A DNA stretch of 64,000 bases from Saccharibacillus qingshengii (GCF_013185195.1 NZ_JAAZWC010000002.1:62001-126000); one strand, 5' to 3'. Shown: positions 15,343 through 25,574, counted from the stretch's first letter. The notes: generated by a model not told the origin, from the sequence alone. Translations and numbers: made by a program.

Positions 15343-17409
15343 ATGTTCAAACAGCTATTTGGACTTTTGCAGCGTGTTGGTAAAGCAGTTATGCTGCCGG
15401 TGGCCATCCTGCCTGCGGCAGGTCTGCTGCTGGCAATCGGGACCTTGCTGGTCAGCCCCGATTTCCTGGAATTGGCGCCTGCGCTTGATGTGCAGTGGGT
15501 ACAATCGATCGCAACCGTCCTCATGAAGGCGGGCGACATCGTCTTCGCCAACCTGCCGCTGCTGTTCGCAGTCGGCGTCGCGGTCGGATTATGTGACGGA
15601 GAAGGCGTTGCGGGCCTCGCGGCGATCGTCGGTTTCCTGATCATGAACGTCACGCTTGGCGTCGTTGTCGGCGTGACGCCGGCTCTGACCGGCGAAACAG
15701 GCCTGGGCTACGCAAGCGTGCTCGGTATTCCAACCTTATCCACCGGCGTATTTGGCGGTATTATTATCGGGATACTGGCCGCAGTCATGTACAAAAAGTT
15801 CTTCCGGATCGAACTGCCGTCGTATCTCGGCTTCTTCGCCGGTAAACGTTTCGTTCCGATCATGACGGCGGCAATGTCGATTCTGGTCGGCCTGCTGCTC
15901 GTGATCATCTGGCCTCCGATTCAGCACGGTCTGAACTCGCTGTCGAACGTGATGATCAACGGCAATCCGACGCTGTCGGCGTTCGTCTTCGGCGTCATCG
16001 AACGTTCGCTCATTCCGTTCGGTTTGCACCATATTTTCTACTCGCCGTTCTGGTATGAATTCGGCGAATACGTCAACAAAGCGGGCGAAGTATTCCGCGG
16101 CGACCAACGGATCTTCATGGCGCAGATGAGAGACGGCGTGGACTTCACGGCCGGCATGTTCATGACCGGCAAGTTCCCGTTCATGATGTTCGGTCTTCCG
16201 GCTGCGGCTCTGGCGATCTACCACGAAGCCCGTCCGGAACACAAGAAATACGTGGCCGGTATCATGGGTTCGGCGGCTCTGACCTCGTTCCTCACAGGGA
16301 TCACCGAACCGCTGGAATTCTCGTTCCTGTTCGTCGCTCCTGTCCTGTTCGGGATTCACGTTATCTTCGCGGGTCTGTCGTTCATGACGATGCAGCTTCT
16401 CAACGTCAAGATCGGAATGACCTTCTCGGGCGGTCTGATCGACTTCCTGCTGTTCGGGGTTCTGCAGAACCGTACGGCTTGGTGGAATGTCATTATCGTC
16501 GGTCTCGTGCTGGCAGTCATTTACTACTTCGGTTTCCGTTTTGCAATCCGCAAGTTTAACCTGAAGACACCGGGCCGCGAAGATGCGACGGAAGAATCGG
16601 CGGGCGCTTTGCAGAGCAAAGGAACCGCAGGCGAACTGCCGCAGAACATTCTGTCTGCTCTTGGCGGACGCGAAAATATCTCGAACCTCGATGCCTGCAT
16701 CACGCGGCTTCGCGTTCAGGTCAACAATGTCGGCAGTGTCGACAAAGACCGCCTGAAGAACCTCGGCGCGGCCGGCGTACTGGAAGTGGGCAACAACATC
16801 CAGGCGATCTTCGGTACACGTTCGGATACGATCAAGTCGCAAATTCAGGACATCATGGCGGGACGCACTCCGGTCGAAGCGCCGGCTGCCGCCGTCGAGC
16901 TTCCGGAGAAAAATGCCGCAGCCTCCGACGCGGCCGAAGCGATCGACGTGCTGAACGAAGAAACCATCGTGTCGCCGGCCAACGGCGAACTGCAGGACAT
17001 CTCGAATGTTCCGGATCCGGTCTTCTCGCAGCGTATGACGGGTGACGGTTTCGCGGTTCTTCCTTCGGACGGCAATATCGTATCGCCGGTTAACGGAACG
17101 ATCTTCAATGTGTTCCCGAGCAAGCATGCGATTGGCATCATGTCCGAAGCGGGCAAAGAAATTCTGGTCCATATCGGTGTGAACACCGTTAAACTTAAAG
17201 GCCAAGGGTTTAATGTATTGGTAGCGGAAGGCGACGCCGTTATGGCGGGCCAGCCGATTCTCGAAGTCGATCTGGCTTATGTGCAGGAGCATGCTCCTTC
17301 GATCATGACGCCGGTCATCTTCTCCAATCTGCCGGAAGGTGCCAAAGTTACCCTGCTCAAGACCGGCACCGTCAAAGCGGGAGAAGCCAACATCGTTTCG
17401 ATCAAATAA
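15343..17409 (+). CDS. ptsG: Glucose-specific PTS permease EIICBA
   Basis: 688 residues in the order EIIC (about 1-400, some ten membrane segments), EIIB (about 430-510, phosphorylated Cys452 in LDACITRLRV) and EIIA (about 540-688, His595 in SKHAIG and phosphorylated His610 in ILVHIGVNTVKLKG). Such three-domain fusions carry glucose across the membrane while phosphorylating it to glucose 6-phosphate, using phosphate from HPr. Expression is under the GlcT RAT/terminator leader. ptsH and ptsI follow, as in Bacillus. Confidence 0.96.
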   Translation: MFKQLFGLLQRVGKAVMLPVAILPAAGLLLAIGTLLVSPDFLELAPALDVQWVQSIATVLMKAGDIVFANLPLLFAVGVAVGLCDGEGVAGLAAIVGFLIMNVTLGVVVGVTPALTGETGLGYASVLGIPTLSTGVFGGIIIGILAAVMYKKFFRIELPSYLGFFAGKRFVPIMTAAMSILVGLLLVIIWPPIQHGLNSLSNVMINGNPTLSAFVFGVIERSLIPFGLHHIFYSPFWYEFGEYVNKAGEVFRGDQRIFMAQMRDGVDFTAGMFMTGKFPFMMFGLPAAALAIYHEARPEHKKYVAGIMGSAALTSFLTGITEPLEFSFLFVAPVLFGIHVIFAGLSFMTMQLLNVKIGMTFSGGLIDFLLFGVLQNRTAWWNVIIVGLVLAVIYYFGFRFAIRKFNLKTPGREDATEESAGALQSKGTAGELPQNILSALGGRENISNLDACITRLRVQVNNVGSVDKDRLKNLGAAGVLEVGNNIQAIFGTRSDTIKSQIQDIMAGRTPVEAPAAAVELPEKNAAASDAAEAIDVLNEETIVSPANGELQDISNVPDPVFSQRMTGDGFAVLPSDGNIVSPVNGTIFNVFPSKHAIGIMSEAGKEILVHIGVNTVKLKGQGFNVLVAEGDAVMAGQPILEVDLAYVQEHAPSIMTPVIFSNLPEGAKVTLLKTGTVKAGEANIVSIK

Positions 17410-17616
17410 GCCGCAGGGCGATTAAGATCGGACTAGGGAACACCGCAGTGTGAAGCGGCTCGGGACGCGCTTCGCACCGCCGGCATTCCTTATAGAAGCA
17501 AAGCATGCAAAAGCAGTTAAATCAGCAAACAGCAGGCAAGAGTGCAAATGGAAGACAAGTAAGCTATAATAAGTATGGTTACTTTAAAAACAGAACATAA
17601 TTGGAGGAACTCTATC

Positions 17617-17892
17617 ATGGAAAAAACATTCAGAATCGTAGACGAAGACGGTATTCACGCACGTCCGGCAACGGCACTGGTCAATACGGCTAACAAATTC
17701 AAATCGACAGAATCGTTCGCAGAAGCCAACGGCAAACGCGTAACGCTCAAATCGATCCTTGGCGTTCTGTCCCTCGGTCTGGAAAAAGGATCGACGCTGA
17801 CACTGATCACGCAGGGCGAAGAAGAAGCAGCGGCTCTCCAGGCTCTGGAAGACGTAATGGTCGGAGAAGGTCTGGGCGAAGTAAATGCTTAA
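17617..17892 (+). CDS. ptsH: Phosphocarrier protein HPr
   Basis: 91 residues from ATG 17617, after TTGGAGGAAC. It holds the phosphorylated histidine His14 in GIHARPAT and the regulatory Ser46 in [11 protein letters not shown], the site of HPr kinase. HPr carries phosphate from enzyme I to EIIA domains; HPr-Ser46-P is the CcpA corepressor in Bacillota. A TATAAT at 17565-17570 suggests its own promoter besides read-through from ptsG. A GC-rich inverted repeat near 17449-17478 in the ptsG-ptsH gap could limit read-through. The last codons overlap ptsI by eight bases. Confidence 0.97.
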   Translation: MEKTFRIVDEDGIHARPATALVNTANKFKSTESFAEANGKRVTLKSILGVLSLGLEKGSTLTLITQGEEEAAALQALEDVMVGEGLGEVNA

Positions 17893-19597
17893 TATTTCCG
17901 GAATCGCGGCTTCGGCCGGCATCGCTATCGCTAAAGCGTTTCGCCTGGAGCATCCGGATTACACCGTAACCCAGCAAACGGTAAAAAATGCGGAAGCGGA
18001 AATCGCAAAGCTCGACGACGCGCTTGCGAAATCGCAGGTTGAACTTGAGCGCATCAAAGAACGGACCCTGCAGGAACTGGGCGCCCAAAAAGCGGAGATC
18101 TTCGAATCGCATCTGCTGATTCTGAACGATCCCGAGCTGATCAGCCCGGTCAAAGACATGATCGTCAACGATCAAGTCAATGCGGATTATGCACTGAACG
18201 AGACTTCCAAGCAGTTCGTGACCATGTTCGAGAACATGAAGAGCGTCTACCTGCAGGAACGCGCAGCGGATATGAAAGACGTAACCAAGCGCATCCTCGG
18301 CCATCTGCTCGGTCTGAACGTTCAGAATCCTGCGGAAATCAGCGAAGAAGTGATCGTGATTGCCGAAGACCTTACGCCTTCGGACACGGCTCAGCTGAAC
18401 CGCAAGTACGTGAAAGGCTTTACGACGAACATCGGCGGTCGCACGTCGCACTCGGCAATCATGGCCCGCTCGCTCGAGATTCCGGCTGTTGTCGGAACCA
18501 AGAACGTGCTGGAACAGGTACAGCCGGGCGATCTCGTTATCGTCGATGGTCTGGAAGGCCAGATCATCGTAAATCCGAGCGACGAAGTGGTAGCCGAATA
18601 CCGCGACAAGCAGGTCAAATACGACGAGCAGCGTGCCGAATGGCGCAAACTGCGCGCCGAAAAGACCCTTTCGACGGATGGCGTCCATGTCGAACTGGCT
18701 GCCAACATCGGCACGCCGAACGACGTAGCCGGCGTATTGGATAACGGCGGCGAAGGCGTAGGTCTGTACCGGACGGAATTCCTGTACATGGGCCGCGACA
18801 AACTGCCGTCCGAAGACGTTCAATACAATGCCTACAAAACGGTACTCGAGAAAATGGAAGGCAAGCCGGTTGTTGTCCGTACACTGGACATCGGCGGCGA
18901 CAAAGAACTTCCGTATCTCGATCTGCCGAAGGAAATGAATCCGTTCCTCGGTTTCCGGGCTATCCGTTTGTGCCTGGATCGTCAGGATATCTTCCGTACC
19001 CAGCTCAGAGCCCTGCTGCGCGCAAGCGTACACGGCGATCTGCGCATCATGTTCCCGATGATCGCGACTCTGGTCGAGTTCCGGGAAGCCAAAGCGCTGC
19101 TGGAAGAAGAACGCGCCAACCTCAAGAGCGAAGGCATTGCGGTTGCGGATCAGATCCAGCTTGGCATCATGGTCGAGATTCCTTCGACTGCCGTGCTGGC
19201 CGATCAATTTGCAAAAGAAGTCGACTTCTTCAGCATCGGCACCAATGACCTGATCCAGTACACGATGGCTGCAGACCGCATGAACGAACGCGTCTCCTAT
19301 CTGTACCAGCCTTATAACCCTTCGATTCTCCGCTTGGTTGACATGGTCATCAAAGCGGCACACAAAGAAGGCAAATGGGCCGGCATGTGCGGCGAAATGG
19401 CCGGCGACTCTGTCGCTATTCCGCTGCTGCTGGGTCTGGGCCTTGATGAATTCAGCATGAGCGCCACTTCCATTCTGCCGGCACGCAGCCAGATCTCCAA
19501 ATTGTCCCGCGCGGATATGCAGGAACTGGCAGCGAAAGCACTGGAATGTGCGACAGCCGAAGAAGTTGTGGCTTTGGTCGAAGCGATTCAAGCCTAA
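17885..19597 (+). CDS. ptsI: PTS enzyme I (phosphoenolpyruvate-protein phosphotransferase)
   Basis: 570 residues, full length. Active-site His189 sits in [13 protein letters not shown]. The PEP-binding barrel includes [58 protein letters not shown] and the Cys in GMCGEMAGD. It autophosphorylates with PEP and passes phosphate to HPr. Its start lies inside ptsH (eight-base overlap), indicating translational coupling. Confidence 0.97.
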   Translation: MLNISGIAASAGIAIAKAFRLEHPDYTVTQQTVKNAEAEIAKLDDALAKSQVELERIKERTLQELGAQKAEIFESHLLILNDPELISPVKDMIVNDQVNADYALNETSKQFVTMFENMKSVYLQERAADMKDVTKRILGHLLGLNVQNPAEISEEVIVIAEDLTPSDTAQLNRKYVKGFTTNIGGRTSHSAIMARSLEIPAVVGTKNVLEQVQPGDLVIVDGLEGQIIVNPSDEVVAEYRDKQVKYDEQRAEWRKLRAEKTLSTDGVHVELAANIGTPNDVAGVLDNGGEGVGLYRTEFLYMGRDKLPSEDVQYNAYKTVLEKMEGKPVVVRTLDIGGDKELPYLDLPKEMNPFLGFRAIRLCLDRQDIFRTQLRALLRASVHGDLRIMFPMIATLVEFREAKALLEEERANLKSEGIAVADQIQLGIMVEIPSTAVLADQFAKEVDFFSIGTNDLIQYTMAADRMNERVSYLYQPYNPSILRLVDMVIKAAHKEGKWAGMCGEMAGDSVAIPLLLGLGLDEFSMSATSILPARSQISKLSRADMQELAAKALECATAEEVVALVEAIQA

Positions 19598-19696
19598 TCC
19601 AAGGCTTTACGCATTTCGTACCTTACGTTAGATCGGTATGATCTCTGTCACTCCGGCGTGTTCGCCGAGCATCTTGGCACGCCGAAGCTGCGTCCG

Positions 19697-19728
19697 TCCG
19701 GTTCCCTTACAGGGAGCCGGATTTTTTT
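19697..19728 (+). terminator. Terminator of the pts operon
   Basis: Ten-base arms TCCGGTTCCC (19697-19706) and GGGAGCCGGA (19712-19721), followed by seven T residues (19722-19728). Confidence 0.85.
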
Positions 19729-19833
19729 GTTTGCAGCGGCTGCTGATTCGGCAGCAGTTGGACAGCATCCAAAGGCCAAAAGGCGAACCAGGCGAGAGGG
19801 AGTATCCGCCAGCTTGGTTATTTTTCCATACAA

Positions 19834-19867
19834 AAACAGAACCGGCAGAGGTCTGCCGGTTCTGTTT
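19834..19867 (-). terminator. Perfect 16-bp inverted repeat, probable terminator of def
   Basis: AAACAGAACCGGCAGA (19834-19849) and its exact complement (19852-19867) are separated by two bases. Read on the minus strand it is followed by a short T run, which suits the def gene ending at 20114. Confidence 0.6.
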
Positions 19868-19950
19868 GGCGTAGAGAAAGTTTTTGAATGGATGAAGAAC
19901 GAGCCAATGGTGCATAGGGGAAGTTCGTGCAGGAGTGATAACGTTCGCCT

Positions 19951-20002
19951 TTGAAATTGGAAAACTTCCATGCAAACTTCATTCAACGTTTTCCAATTTC
20001 AA
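19951..20002. repeat. 15-bp perfect inverted repeat with 22-base loop
   Basis: TTGAAATTGGAAAAC (19951-19965) is exactly complementary to GTTTTCCAATTTCAA (19988-20002). It lacks a T tract on either strand, so it is not a standard terminator. Function unknown. Confidence 0.7.
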
Positions 20003-20113
20003 CACGCGACCGAAACGAACTTCTCCGGCGCACAGCTGGGCTCTATCGACGGATAGGAATTTCTTTCTAAGCGCCGGACGAGAAAGAACCGATCTCTGCC
20101 GCTTCCCCGCCTC

Positions 20114-20713
20114 CTACCATAGGCTCTGAATATTCACGCCTTTTGGCTCCGCCTGCGGATCGCTTTCGTTGATATGGTCGTAGAACATCACGCCGTTCAG
20201 GTGATCCAGTTCATGCTGGATAACGATTGCGGGATACCCTTTGAGCTTCAGCAGCAGTTCCTTGCCGTTCTCGTCGTAGGCTTTGAGTTTGATTTTCTCG
20301 TAGCGGGGGACGATGCCTTCGACCGGGCGGTCGACGGACAAGCAGCCTTCACCGTCCGGCAGATACGTCATCGCCGCGGAGTGGCTGACGATCTTCGGAT
20401 TGAACAGCTTATATTCGTACAGGGTCGGATTTTCTTCTTCGTCTTCCATGATATCCGTGAACAGCACCGCGAACATCCGGCGATCGAGGCCAACCTGGTT
20501 GGCGGAGATGCCTACACCCGCGCGCAGTCCGTACTTCTCGGCCAGTTCGTCGTCTTGGCTTTCTTTGAGATAACGCATCATGGCATCCATGCCGTTCCGG
20601 TCTTCATCGGAAAGAGGGAATTTTACTTCCGCAACTTTGCGGCGCAGAATCTCGTGCCCTTCGCGGACGATATCGTCCATTGTGATTCGGTAATCTTTAT
20701 CGGTGAGTGACAT
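20114..20713 (-). CDS. def: Peptide deformylase, type II (DefB/YkrB-like)
   Basis: 199 residues, longer than type I enzymes and in the range of the Gram-positive type II. Motif 2 is EGCLSV (metal ligand Cys124) and motif 3 is QHELDHLNG (His167, Glu168, His171). Motif 1 reads GVGISANQ (67-74 region) where GxGxAAxQ is usual, so the A-P pair is replaced by A-N while the glutamine is kept. The enzyme removes the N-formyl group from new proteins using an Fe or Zn ion. It is monocistronic; the T-rich inverted repeat at 19834-19867 may terminate it. Confidence 0.93.
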   Translation of the reverse strand: MSLTDKDYRITMDDIVREGHEILRRKVAEVKFPLSDEDRNGMDAMMRYLKESQDDELAEKYGLRAGVGISANQVGLDRRMFAVLFTDIMEDEEENPTLYEYKLFNPKIVSHSAAMTYLPDGEGCLSVDRPVEGIVPRYEKIKLKAYDENGKELLLKLKGYPAIVIQHELDHLNGVMFYDHINESDPQAEPKGVNIQSLW

Positions 20714-20903
20714 AATCGTGATATACCTCGGCTTCCTGAAAATTTGTTGGGGTCAAACGGCCGCCGGACCTGCGTAACGCACAATAAGCGGACCTTCTTC
20801 TATTATGAAGCGGTCCGCGTCAAAAGAAAAGCCGCTTTGTCGGAAAAATCCGGGAAAGCGGCGGGGAGAAACGGAGGACAAGATTGAGCCTTCCGTTTAA
20901 GCT

Positions 20904-22412
20904 TTAGCTGCAGGCACAGTTCAGAACCGGTTTGCGCGCGGCGTTTGTCTCGTCGAGACGGGTAACCGGCGTCGTGTAAGGCGCGTTCAGCAGAAGTTCC
21001 GGAGTTTCTTCGGCTTCCTTGGCGATCCGGATCATCGTGTCGATAAAGCCGTCGAGCGTTTCTTTGCTTTCCGTCTCGGTCGGCTCGATCATGATACATT
21101 CTTCGACGTTGAGCGGGAAATAGATGGTCGGCGGGTGATAGCCGAAATCCAGCAGCCGCTTGGCGACGTCCAGCGTGCGCACGCCGTATTTTTTCAGGCC
21201 GCTGCCGCTCATGACGAATTCGTGTTTGCACGGGCCGGCGAACGGTACTTCGTAATGGTCTTTGAGGCGGGCCATCATGTAGTTGGCGTTGAGCACGGCG
21301 CATTCGGAGACGCGGCGCAGGCCGTCGGGACCGTAGGTGCGGATATAGGCATAGGCACGTACAAGAATGCCGAAGTTGCCGTAATACGCTTTGACGCGGC
21401 CGATCGAAGTCGGCGACACGGCGGAAAAATCGTACGAGCCGTCTTCGAGCTTCTCGACGACCGGAGCCGGTAGGTACGGGATCAGGATCGACTTGACGCC
21501 GACCGGACCCGCGCCGGGACCGCCGCCGCCGTGCGGCGTGCTCATCGTTTTGTGCAAGTTGAGATGCACGACGTCGAACCCCATGTCGCCCGGACGGGTA
21601 ATGCCCATGATCGCGTTGGAGTTGGCGCCGTCGTAATAGAGCAGGCCGCCCGCTTCGTGCACGATCTGCGCGATTTCGACGATTTGTTCTTCGAACAGTC
21701 CGAGCGTGCTCGGATTGGTGAGCATGAGAGCGGCCGTGTCGGAACCGACGGCGGCGCGCAGCGTGTCGAGATCGACCATGCCTTTGGCGTTCGACGGAAT
21801 GGTCACCGTCTCGAAGCCGGCCACGGTCGCGCTCGCCGGATTGGTGCCGTGCGAAGAGTCGGGCACGATCACTTTGGTGCGCTGATGTTCGCCGCGTTCT
21901 TCGTGGTAGCTGCGGATCATCATCAGGCCCGCCCATTCGCCGTGCGCGCCGGCGGCCGGCTGGAGCGTAACGGCGTCCATGCCGGTCAGCGCGGCCAGGT
22001 CATTCTGGAGCGTGTACATCAGCTCAAGTGCGCCCTGCGCGCTCGACACGGGCTGATACGGGTGGATCTTGGCGAAGCCGGCGTAGCGGGCTACGTCTTC
22101 GTTGATCTTCGGGTTGTATTTCATCGTGCAGGAGCCGAGCGGATAGAAGCCGTTGTCCACGCCGAAGTTGCGGCGGGACAATCCCGTGTAATGGCGGATC
22201 ACGTCGACTTCGTACACTTCCGGCAGAGCGGCGGCATCGCTGCGCTTGAATTCGGCCGGGAGCCAGTCCGCGGCTTCTTCTTCGCTGACCGGCACGTCGC
22301 AGTCCGGCAGCGAATAGGCGACGCGGCCGGGGGTGCTGAGTTCGAAAATCAGGGCGCAATCTTCTTTGGCGTCGAGGCCTGTCGGCGTCGTCAGATCGAG
22401 GCTCGTATTCAT
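20904..22412 (-). CDS. gcvPB: Glycine dehydrogenase (decarboxylating) subunit 2
   Basis: 502 residues, the C-terminal half of the P protein as found in two-subunit systems. The PLP lysine lies in [48 protein letters not shown] and [16 protein letters not shown] are further conserved blocks. With GcvPA it decarboxylates glycine and transfers the aminomethyl group to the lipoyl arm of GcvH. Its start overlaps the gcvPA stop by four bases (ATGA), so it is translationally coupled and is the last gene of the operon. Confidence 0.97.
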   Translation of the reverse strand: MNTSLDLTTPTGLDAKEDCALIFELSTPGRVAYSLPDCDVPVSEEEAADWLPAEFKRSDAAALPEVYEVDVIRHYTGLSRRNFGVDNGFYPLGSCTMKYNPKINEDVARYAGFAKIHPYQPVSSAQGALELMYTLQNDLAALTGMDAVTLQPAAGAHGEWAGLMMIRSYHEERGEHQRTKVIVPDSSHGTNPASATVAGFETVTIPSNAKGMVDLDTLRAAVGSDTAALMLTNPSTLGLFEEQIVEIAQIVHEAGGLLYYDGANSNAIMGITRPGDMGFDVVHLNLHKTMSTPHGGGGPGAGPVGVKSILIPYLPAPVVEKLEDGSYDFSAVSPTSIGRVKAYYGNFGILVRAYAYIRTYGPDGLRRVSECAVLNANYMMARLKDHYEVPFAGPCKHEFVMSGSGLKKYGVRTLDVAKRLLDFGYHPPTIYFPLNVEECIMIEPTETESKETLDGFIDTMIRIAKEAEETPELLLNAPYTTPVTRLDETNAARKPVLNCACS

Positions 22413-23764
22413 AGACTTCCCTCCAAAATTTCCGCGAAGCGGTCGATGTCTTCCTTGGAACGTCTTTCGGTCACGGCGATCAGCAGGGCGCTGCCCAGCT
22501 CCGGATATTCACGCGACAGATTATAGCCGCCGATGAACCCTTCTTCCAGCAGCTTTTCGTTCAGGGCGTCAATGTCCGTGCCTTCCGGCAGCTTCAGTAC
22601 GAACTCGTTGAAGAACGGCGCCGTGAACGCCGGCTCCACGTCATGGATCGAACCGAGCTGCTTGGCGGCGTAGTGGGCTTTTTTGAGATTCAGGTCGCAG
22701 ACGTCGATCATGCCCTGGCGGCCCATGACCGACAGATACACCGAAGCGGACAAAGCGAGCAGCGCCTGATTGGAGCAGATGTTCGAAGTCGCTTTGTCGC
22801 GGCGGATATGCTGCTCGCGCGCCTGAAGCGTCAGCACGAAGCCGCGTTTGCCGTTTTTGTCGGTCGTCTGGCCGACGATACGGCCGGGAATTTTGCGCAT
22901 GAGCGCTTTGGAGACGGCGAAGTAGCCGCAGGTCGGTCCGCCGTAAGAACCCGAGATGCCGAGCGGCTGCGCGTCGCCGACCGTGATGTCCGCGCCGAGC
23001 CGGCCCGGCGCTTCCAGCAGGCCAAGCGACAGCGGGTTCGCGCTGACGACCAGCAGTCCTTTTTGCGCATGGACGAGTTCTCCTATTCCTCGGACATTCT
23101 CGACGGCGCCGAAGAAGTTCGGCGACTGGACAAGTACCGCGGCGATGTCGCCATCGATCATCGATTCGAGCTTATCCATATCGGTTACGCCGTTTTCAAA
23201 GCCGACTTCGACCACTTCAATGCCCAGTCCGTAAGCATAAGTGCGAACAACGGCGCGTGTTTCCGGATGCACGGTGCTCGCGATAATGATCTTTTTGCGT
23301 TTGGTGGCGCCGCTTGCGAGCGAAGCCGCTTCGGCCATCGCCGTCGCGCCGTCGTACATGCTGGCGTTGGCGACTTCCATGCCGGTCAGCTCGCAGATAT
23401 ACGATTGGAACTCGAAGATCGCCTGCAGTTCGCCCTGGCTCACTTCCGGTTGGTAGGGCGTGTAGGCCGTATAGAATTCCGAGCGGGAGATGACGTGGTT
23501 GATGACGACCGGAACCTGGTGATCGTACAGCCCGGCTCCGAGGAAGCTGGCGTAGCGGTCGCTGTCGGCGTTTTTGCCGGCGAGCTGCGTCATGTGGCGC
23601 AGCAGCGCCGCTTCGTCGAGGGCGCCGGACATCGGCAGCGTGCCTTGGTAACGGACGTTTTCCGGAATATCGACGAACAGGTCCTCTATGCTCTGCGCGC
23701 CTACGGCGGCGAGCATGTCGCGTTCGTTCTGCTCGGTCATCGGAATATAACGGTGCTTCTTCAA
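22409..23764 (-). CDS. gcvPA: Glycine dehydrogenase (decarboxylating) subunit 1
   Basis: 451 residues, matching the N-terminal half of the P protein. [15 protein letters not shown] at the N-terminus, [25 protein letters not shown] and [22 protein letters not shown] are hallmark segments. It pairs with GcvPB to form the active decarboxylase. It overlaps gcvT upstream and gcvPB downstream by four bases each, a tight gcvT-gcvPA-gcvPB operon like that of Bacillus. Confidence 0.97.
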   Translation of the reverse strand: MKKHRYIPMTEQNERDMLAAVGAQSIEDLFVDIPENVRYQGTLPMSGALDEAALLRHMTQLAGKNADSDRYASFLGAGLYDHQVPVVINHVISRSEFYTAYTPYQPEVSQGELQAIFEFQSYICELTGMEVANASMYDGATAMAEAASLASGATKRKKIIIASTVHPETRAVVRTYAYGLGIEVVEVGFENGVTDMDKLESMIDGDIAAVLVQSPNFFGAVENVRGIGELVHAQKGLLVVSANPLSLGLLEAPGRLGADITVGDAQPLGISGSYGGPTCGYFAVSKALMRKIPGRIVGQTTDKNGKRGFVLTLQAREQHIRRDKATSNICSNQALLALSASVYLSVMGRQGMIDVCDLNLKKAHYAAKQLGSIHDVEPAFTAPFFNEFVLKLPEGTDIDALNEKLLEEGFIGGYNLSREYPELGSALLIAVTERRSKEDIDRFAEILEGSL

Positions 23765-24933
23765 GGTGTATTCACTCCTTTTTCGGATGGGGCGTTGTCG
23801 GACGGGCTATGTTGAATCAGCGCTTTGTGCGCCGGGGTGTTTTTGTAAAAAGGAGCTTTGACGACTTCCGCCTGCAGTTTCTTGCCGCGGATCTCGACTT
23901 CGATCTTCGTGCCGATCGCCGCGAATTCCGCGTCGATCAGCGCCAGCGCCAGATTGCGCTTGAGCGTCGGCGACTGCGTGCCGGTCGTTACTTCGCCGAT
24001 CTGGCGTCCTTCGGCGAAGACGGGATAGTGCGAGCGCGCGATGCCGCGGTCGATCATTTCCAGGCCGACGAGCTTGCGCGGCACGCCGGCTTCTTTCTGC
24101 GCGGCCAGCGCTTCGCGGCCGATAAAGTCGCCTTTGCCGAGCTTCACGAAGTAGCCGAGGCCGGCTTCAAGCGGCGTGATGTCCGCAGACAGCTCCTGCC
24201 CGTACAGCGGCAGCTTGGCTTCGAAACGCAGCGTGTCGCGGGCGCCGAGTCCGCACGGCAGCAGACCGAACGGTTCGCCGGCGGCGATCAGATCGCGCCA
24301 GATTGCCCCGGCGAATTCGGGAGCGGCGTAGATCTCGAAGCCGTCCTCGCCGGTGTAGCCGGTGCGGGAAATGTAAGCCATTGTGCCTTCGAATACGCCT
24401 GTTTCGATAAAGTGAAACGGCTTGAGCTCGTCGAGCGCCGGTTCGCTGCAGACTTTTTTGAGAATCTCCAGCGAAGCCGGGCCCTGCAGCGCGATCAGCG
24501 CGGTTCCTTCCGAGACATCGCGGAATTGGACCGATTCGGGCATATGCGACTTGATCCACTCGGCGTCTTTGTCGATATTGCCGGCATTGACGACTAGCAT
24601 ATAATGCCCTTCACGAATTTGATAAATGAGCAGATCGTCCACGACGCCTCCGTTTTCGTAACACATGAACGTATACATCACCCGGCTGTCTTCCAGCGAA
24701 GCGATATCGCCTGTGATCAGCTTGGACAAGAATTCACGGACGCCTTCGCCGCTCAGAATAAACTCGCCCATATGCGAGACATCGAACAGTCCGGCACGCT
24801 GCCGCACGGCTTCGTGTTCTTTTTGAATCCCGAAGAACTGAACAGGCAGGTCCCAGCCGCCGAAATCGATACAGCGGGGTTCGCCGGTCTCCGCATACAG
24901 CGGGTAGAGCGGGGTACGCTTGAGAGAAGTCAT
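23761..24933 (-). CDS. gcvT: Aminomethyltransferase (glycine cleavage T protein)
   Basis: 390 residues from the ATG at 24933, preceded by AAGGAG on the minus strand; longer in-frame starts would reach into the riboswitch leader. FGGWDLPVQFFGIQKEHEAVR and GLFDVSHMGEF mark the N-terminus; TGYTGEDGFEIY and GLGARDTLRFEAKLPLYGQE form the folate-binding core. It transfers the methylene group from aminomethyl-lipoyl-GcvH to tetrahydrofolate and releases ammonia. It heads the operon controlled by the tandem glycine riboswitch. Confidence 0.96.
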   Translation of the reverse strand: MTSLKRTPLYPLYAETGEPRCIDFGGWDLPVQFFGIQKEHEAVRQRAGLFDVSHMGEFILSGEGVREFLSKLITGDIASLEDSRVMYTFMCYENGGVVDDLLIYQIREGHYMLVVNAGNIDKDAEWIKSHMPESVQFRDVSEGTALIALQGPASLEILKKVCSEPALDELKPFHFIETGVFEGTMAYISRTGYTGEDGFEIYAAPEFAGAIWRDLIAAGEPFGLLPCGLGARDTLRFEAKLPLYGQELSADITPLEAGLGYFVKLGKGDFIGREALAAQKEAGVPRKLVGLEMIDRGIARSHYPVFAEGRQIGEVTTGTQSPTLKRNLALALIDAEFAAIGTKIEVEIRGKKLQAEVVKAPFYKNTPAHKALIQHSPSDNAPSEKGVNTP

Positions 24934-24976
24934 CGTGTAAGAGTCTCCTTCGGAAATCGGATTTGGTGTTGGATGG

Positions 24977-25060
24977 CGCGAAAAAGGACAGGTCCCCAAA
25001 GACCGGCTCTTTAGGTCGCCGAAGCGAAAAAAGGGCCTGATCGAAAGGGCTCTGTCCTTG
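24977..25060 (-). terminator. Expression-platform terminator of the glycine riboswitch
   Basis: On the minus strand AAGGACAG (25059-25052) within the second aptamer pairs with CTGTCCTT (24991-24984 region), which runs into TTTTT (24985-24981). Forming this stem would use up conserved aptamer bases, so glycine binding should prevent it (an ON switch). A smaller overlapping hairpin, AGAGCC with GGCCCT plus a T run, lies between. Confidence 0.65.
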
Positions 25061-25325
25061 ATACCTGAGAGTTACCCCGCCGCCGAACTCCGATCAAGTG
25101 CGATCGGGACGTGCAGCAGGTTTCCCCTTGGGTGATCCGCCTGCGGTCCGGGTTCGAAAATTCCGGCTGCGCGGATGCTCTCCAGAGTGGCGTCCGGCAC
25201 AGGTCCTTTTGCCTGAGAGATTCACCGCTTGGCGCGAGGTCCATAGACCTTGCGCCAATGTCCGGTTTACTCCTTCGGCGGCGCCCGCGCAAGCTCAATC
25301 GGCTTCCGGCGCTCTCTCCCTATGC
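25030..25325 (-). ncRNA. Tandem glycine riboswitch (gcvT element)
   Basis: Two copies of the conserved glycine aptamer core lie head to tail on the minus strand. The first has GCCGAAGGAGTAAAC (about 25280-25266), TGAATCTCTCAGGCAAAAGG (about 25224-25205) and CTCTGGAGAG (about 25187-25178). The second has CCAAGGGGAAACC, GTAACTCTCAGG and AAGGACAGAG (about 25059-25050). Tandem aptamers are typical of gcvT operons, where glycine turns on transcription. The gcvT coding sequence starts about 100 bases downstream. Confidence 0.93.
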
Positions 25326-25395
25326 TTTCACTCGCCTATGCGTCAATCGTCTAACGTTCGTGTTTTGCCAAATGCGGATCAAATGCTTTATCCTA

Positions 25396-25426
25396 ATTAT
25401 TAAGGGATGCGGCACCCCGTTGTCAA
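25396..25426 (-). promoter_or_regulatory. Probable promoter of the gcvT leader
   Basis: On the minus strand, perfect TTGACA (25426-25421), a long 19-bp spacer, and AATAAT (25401-25396), about 70 bases before the first aptamer. Confidence 0.5.
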
Positions 25427-25574
25427 CAAAACTTTACTGCGTTCGAAAAATATTGTGAGGAACATTGACACGCCAAATAGGCTGCCGTAAGCTAAAAGTA
25501 TCGAAAATTCCCGAACAACGCAATGATATAAACAGCCGAACGTTCGGCAATATACCGAAATGGAGCGAATTACC

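Larger units (their letters stand above)
19598..20113. other. Structured 516-base intergenic region between convergent ptsI and def
   Basis: I see no credible gene here. The region holds the ptsI terminator (19697-19728) and two further perfect inverted repeats (19834-19867 and 19951-20002), listed separately. Confidence 0.7.

Noticed and set aside
15736-17292. 518-codon minus-strand frame opposite ptsG
   Set aside because: It is a shadow of the EIICBA gene and has a strongly R/D/H-rich composition unlike a folded protein.
19638-20129. Several short frames between ptsI and def
   Set aside because: None has a ribosome site, and they run through the hairpins and terminator of this region.
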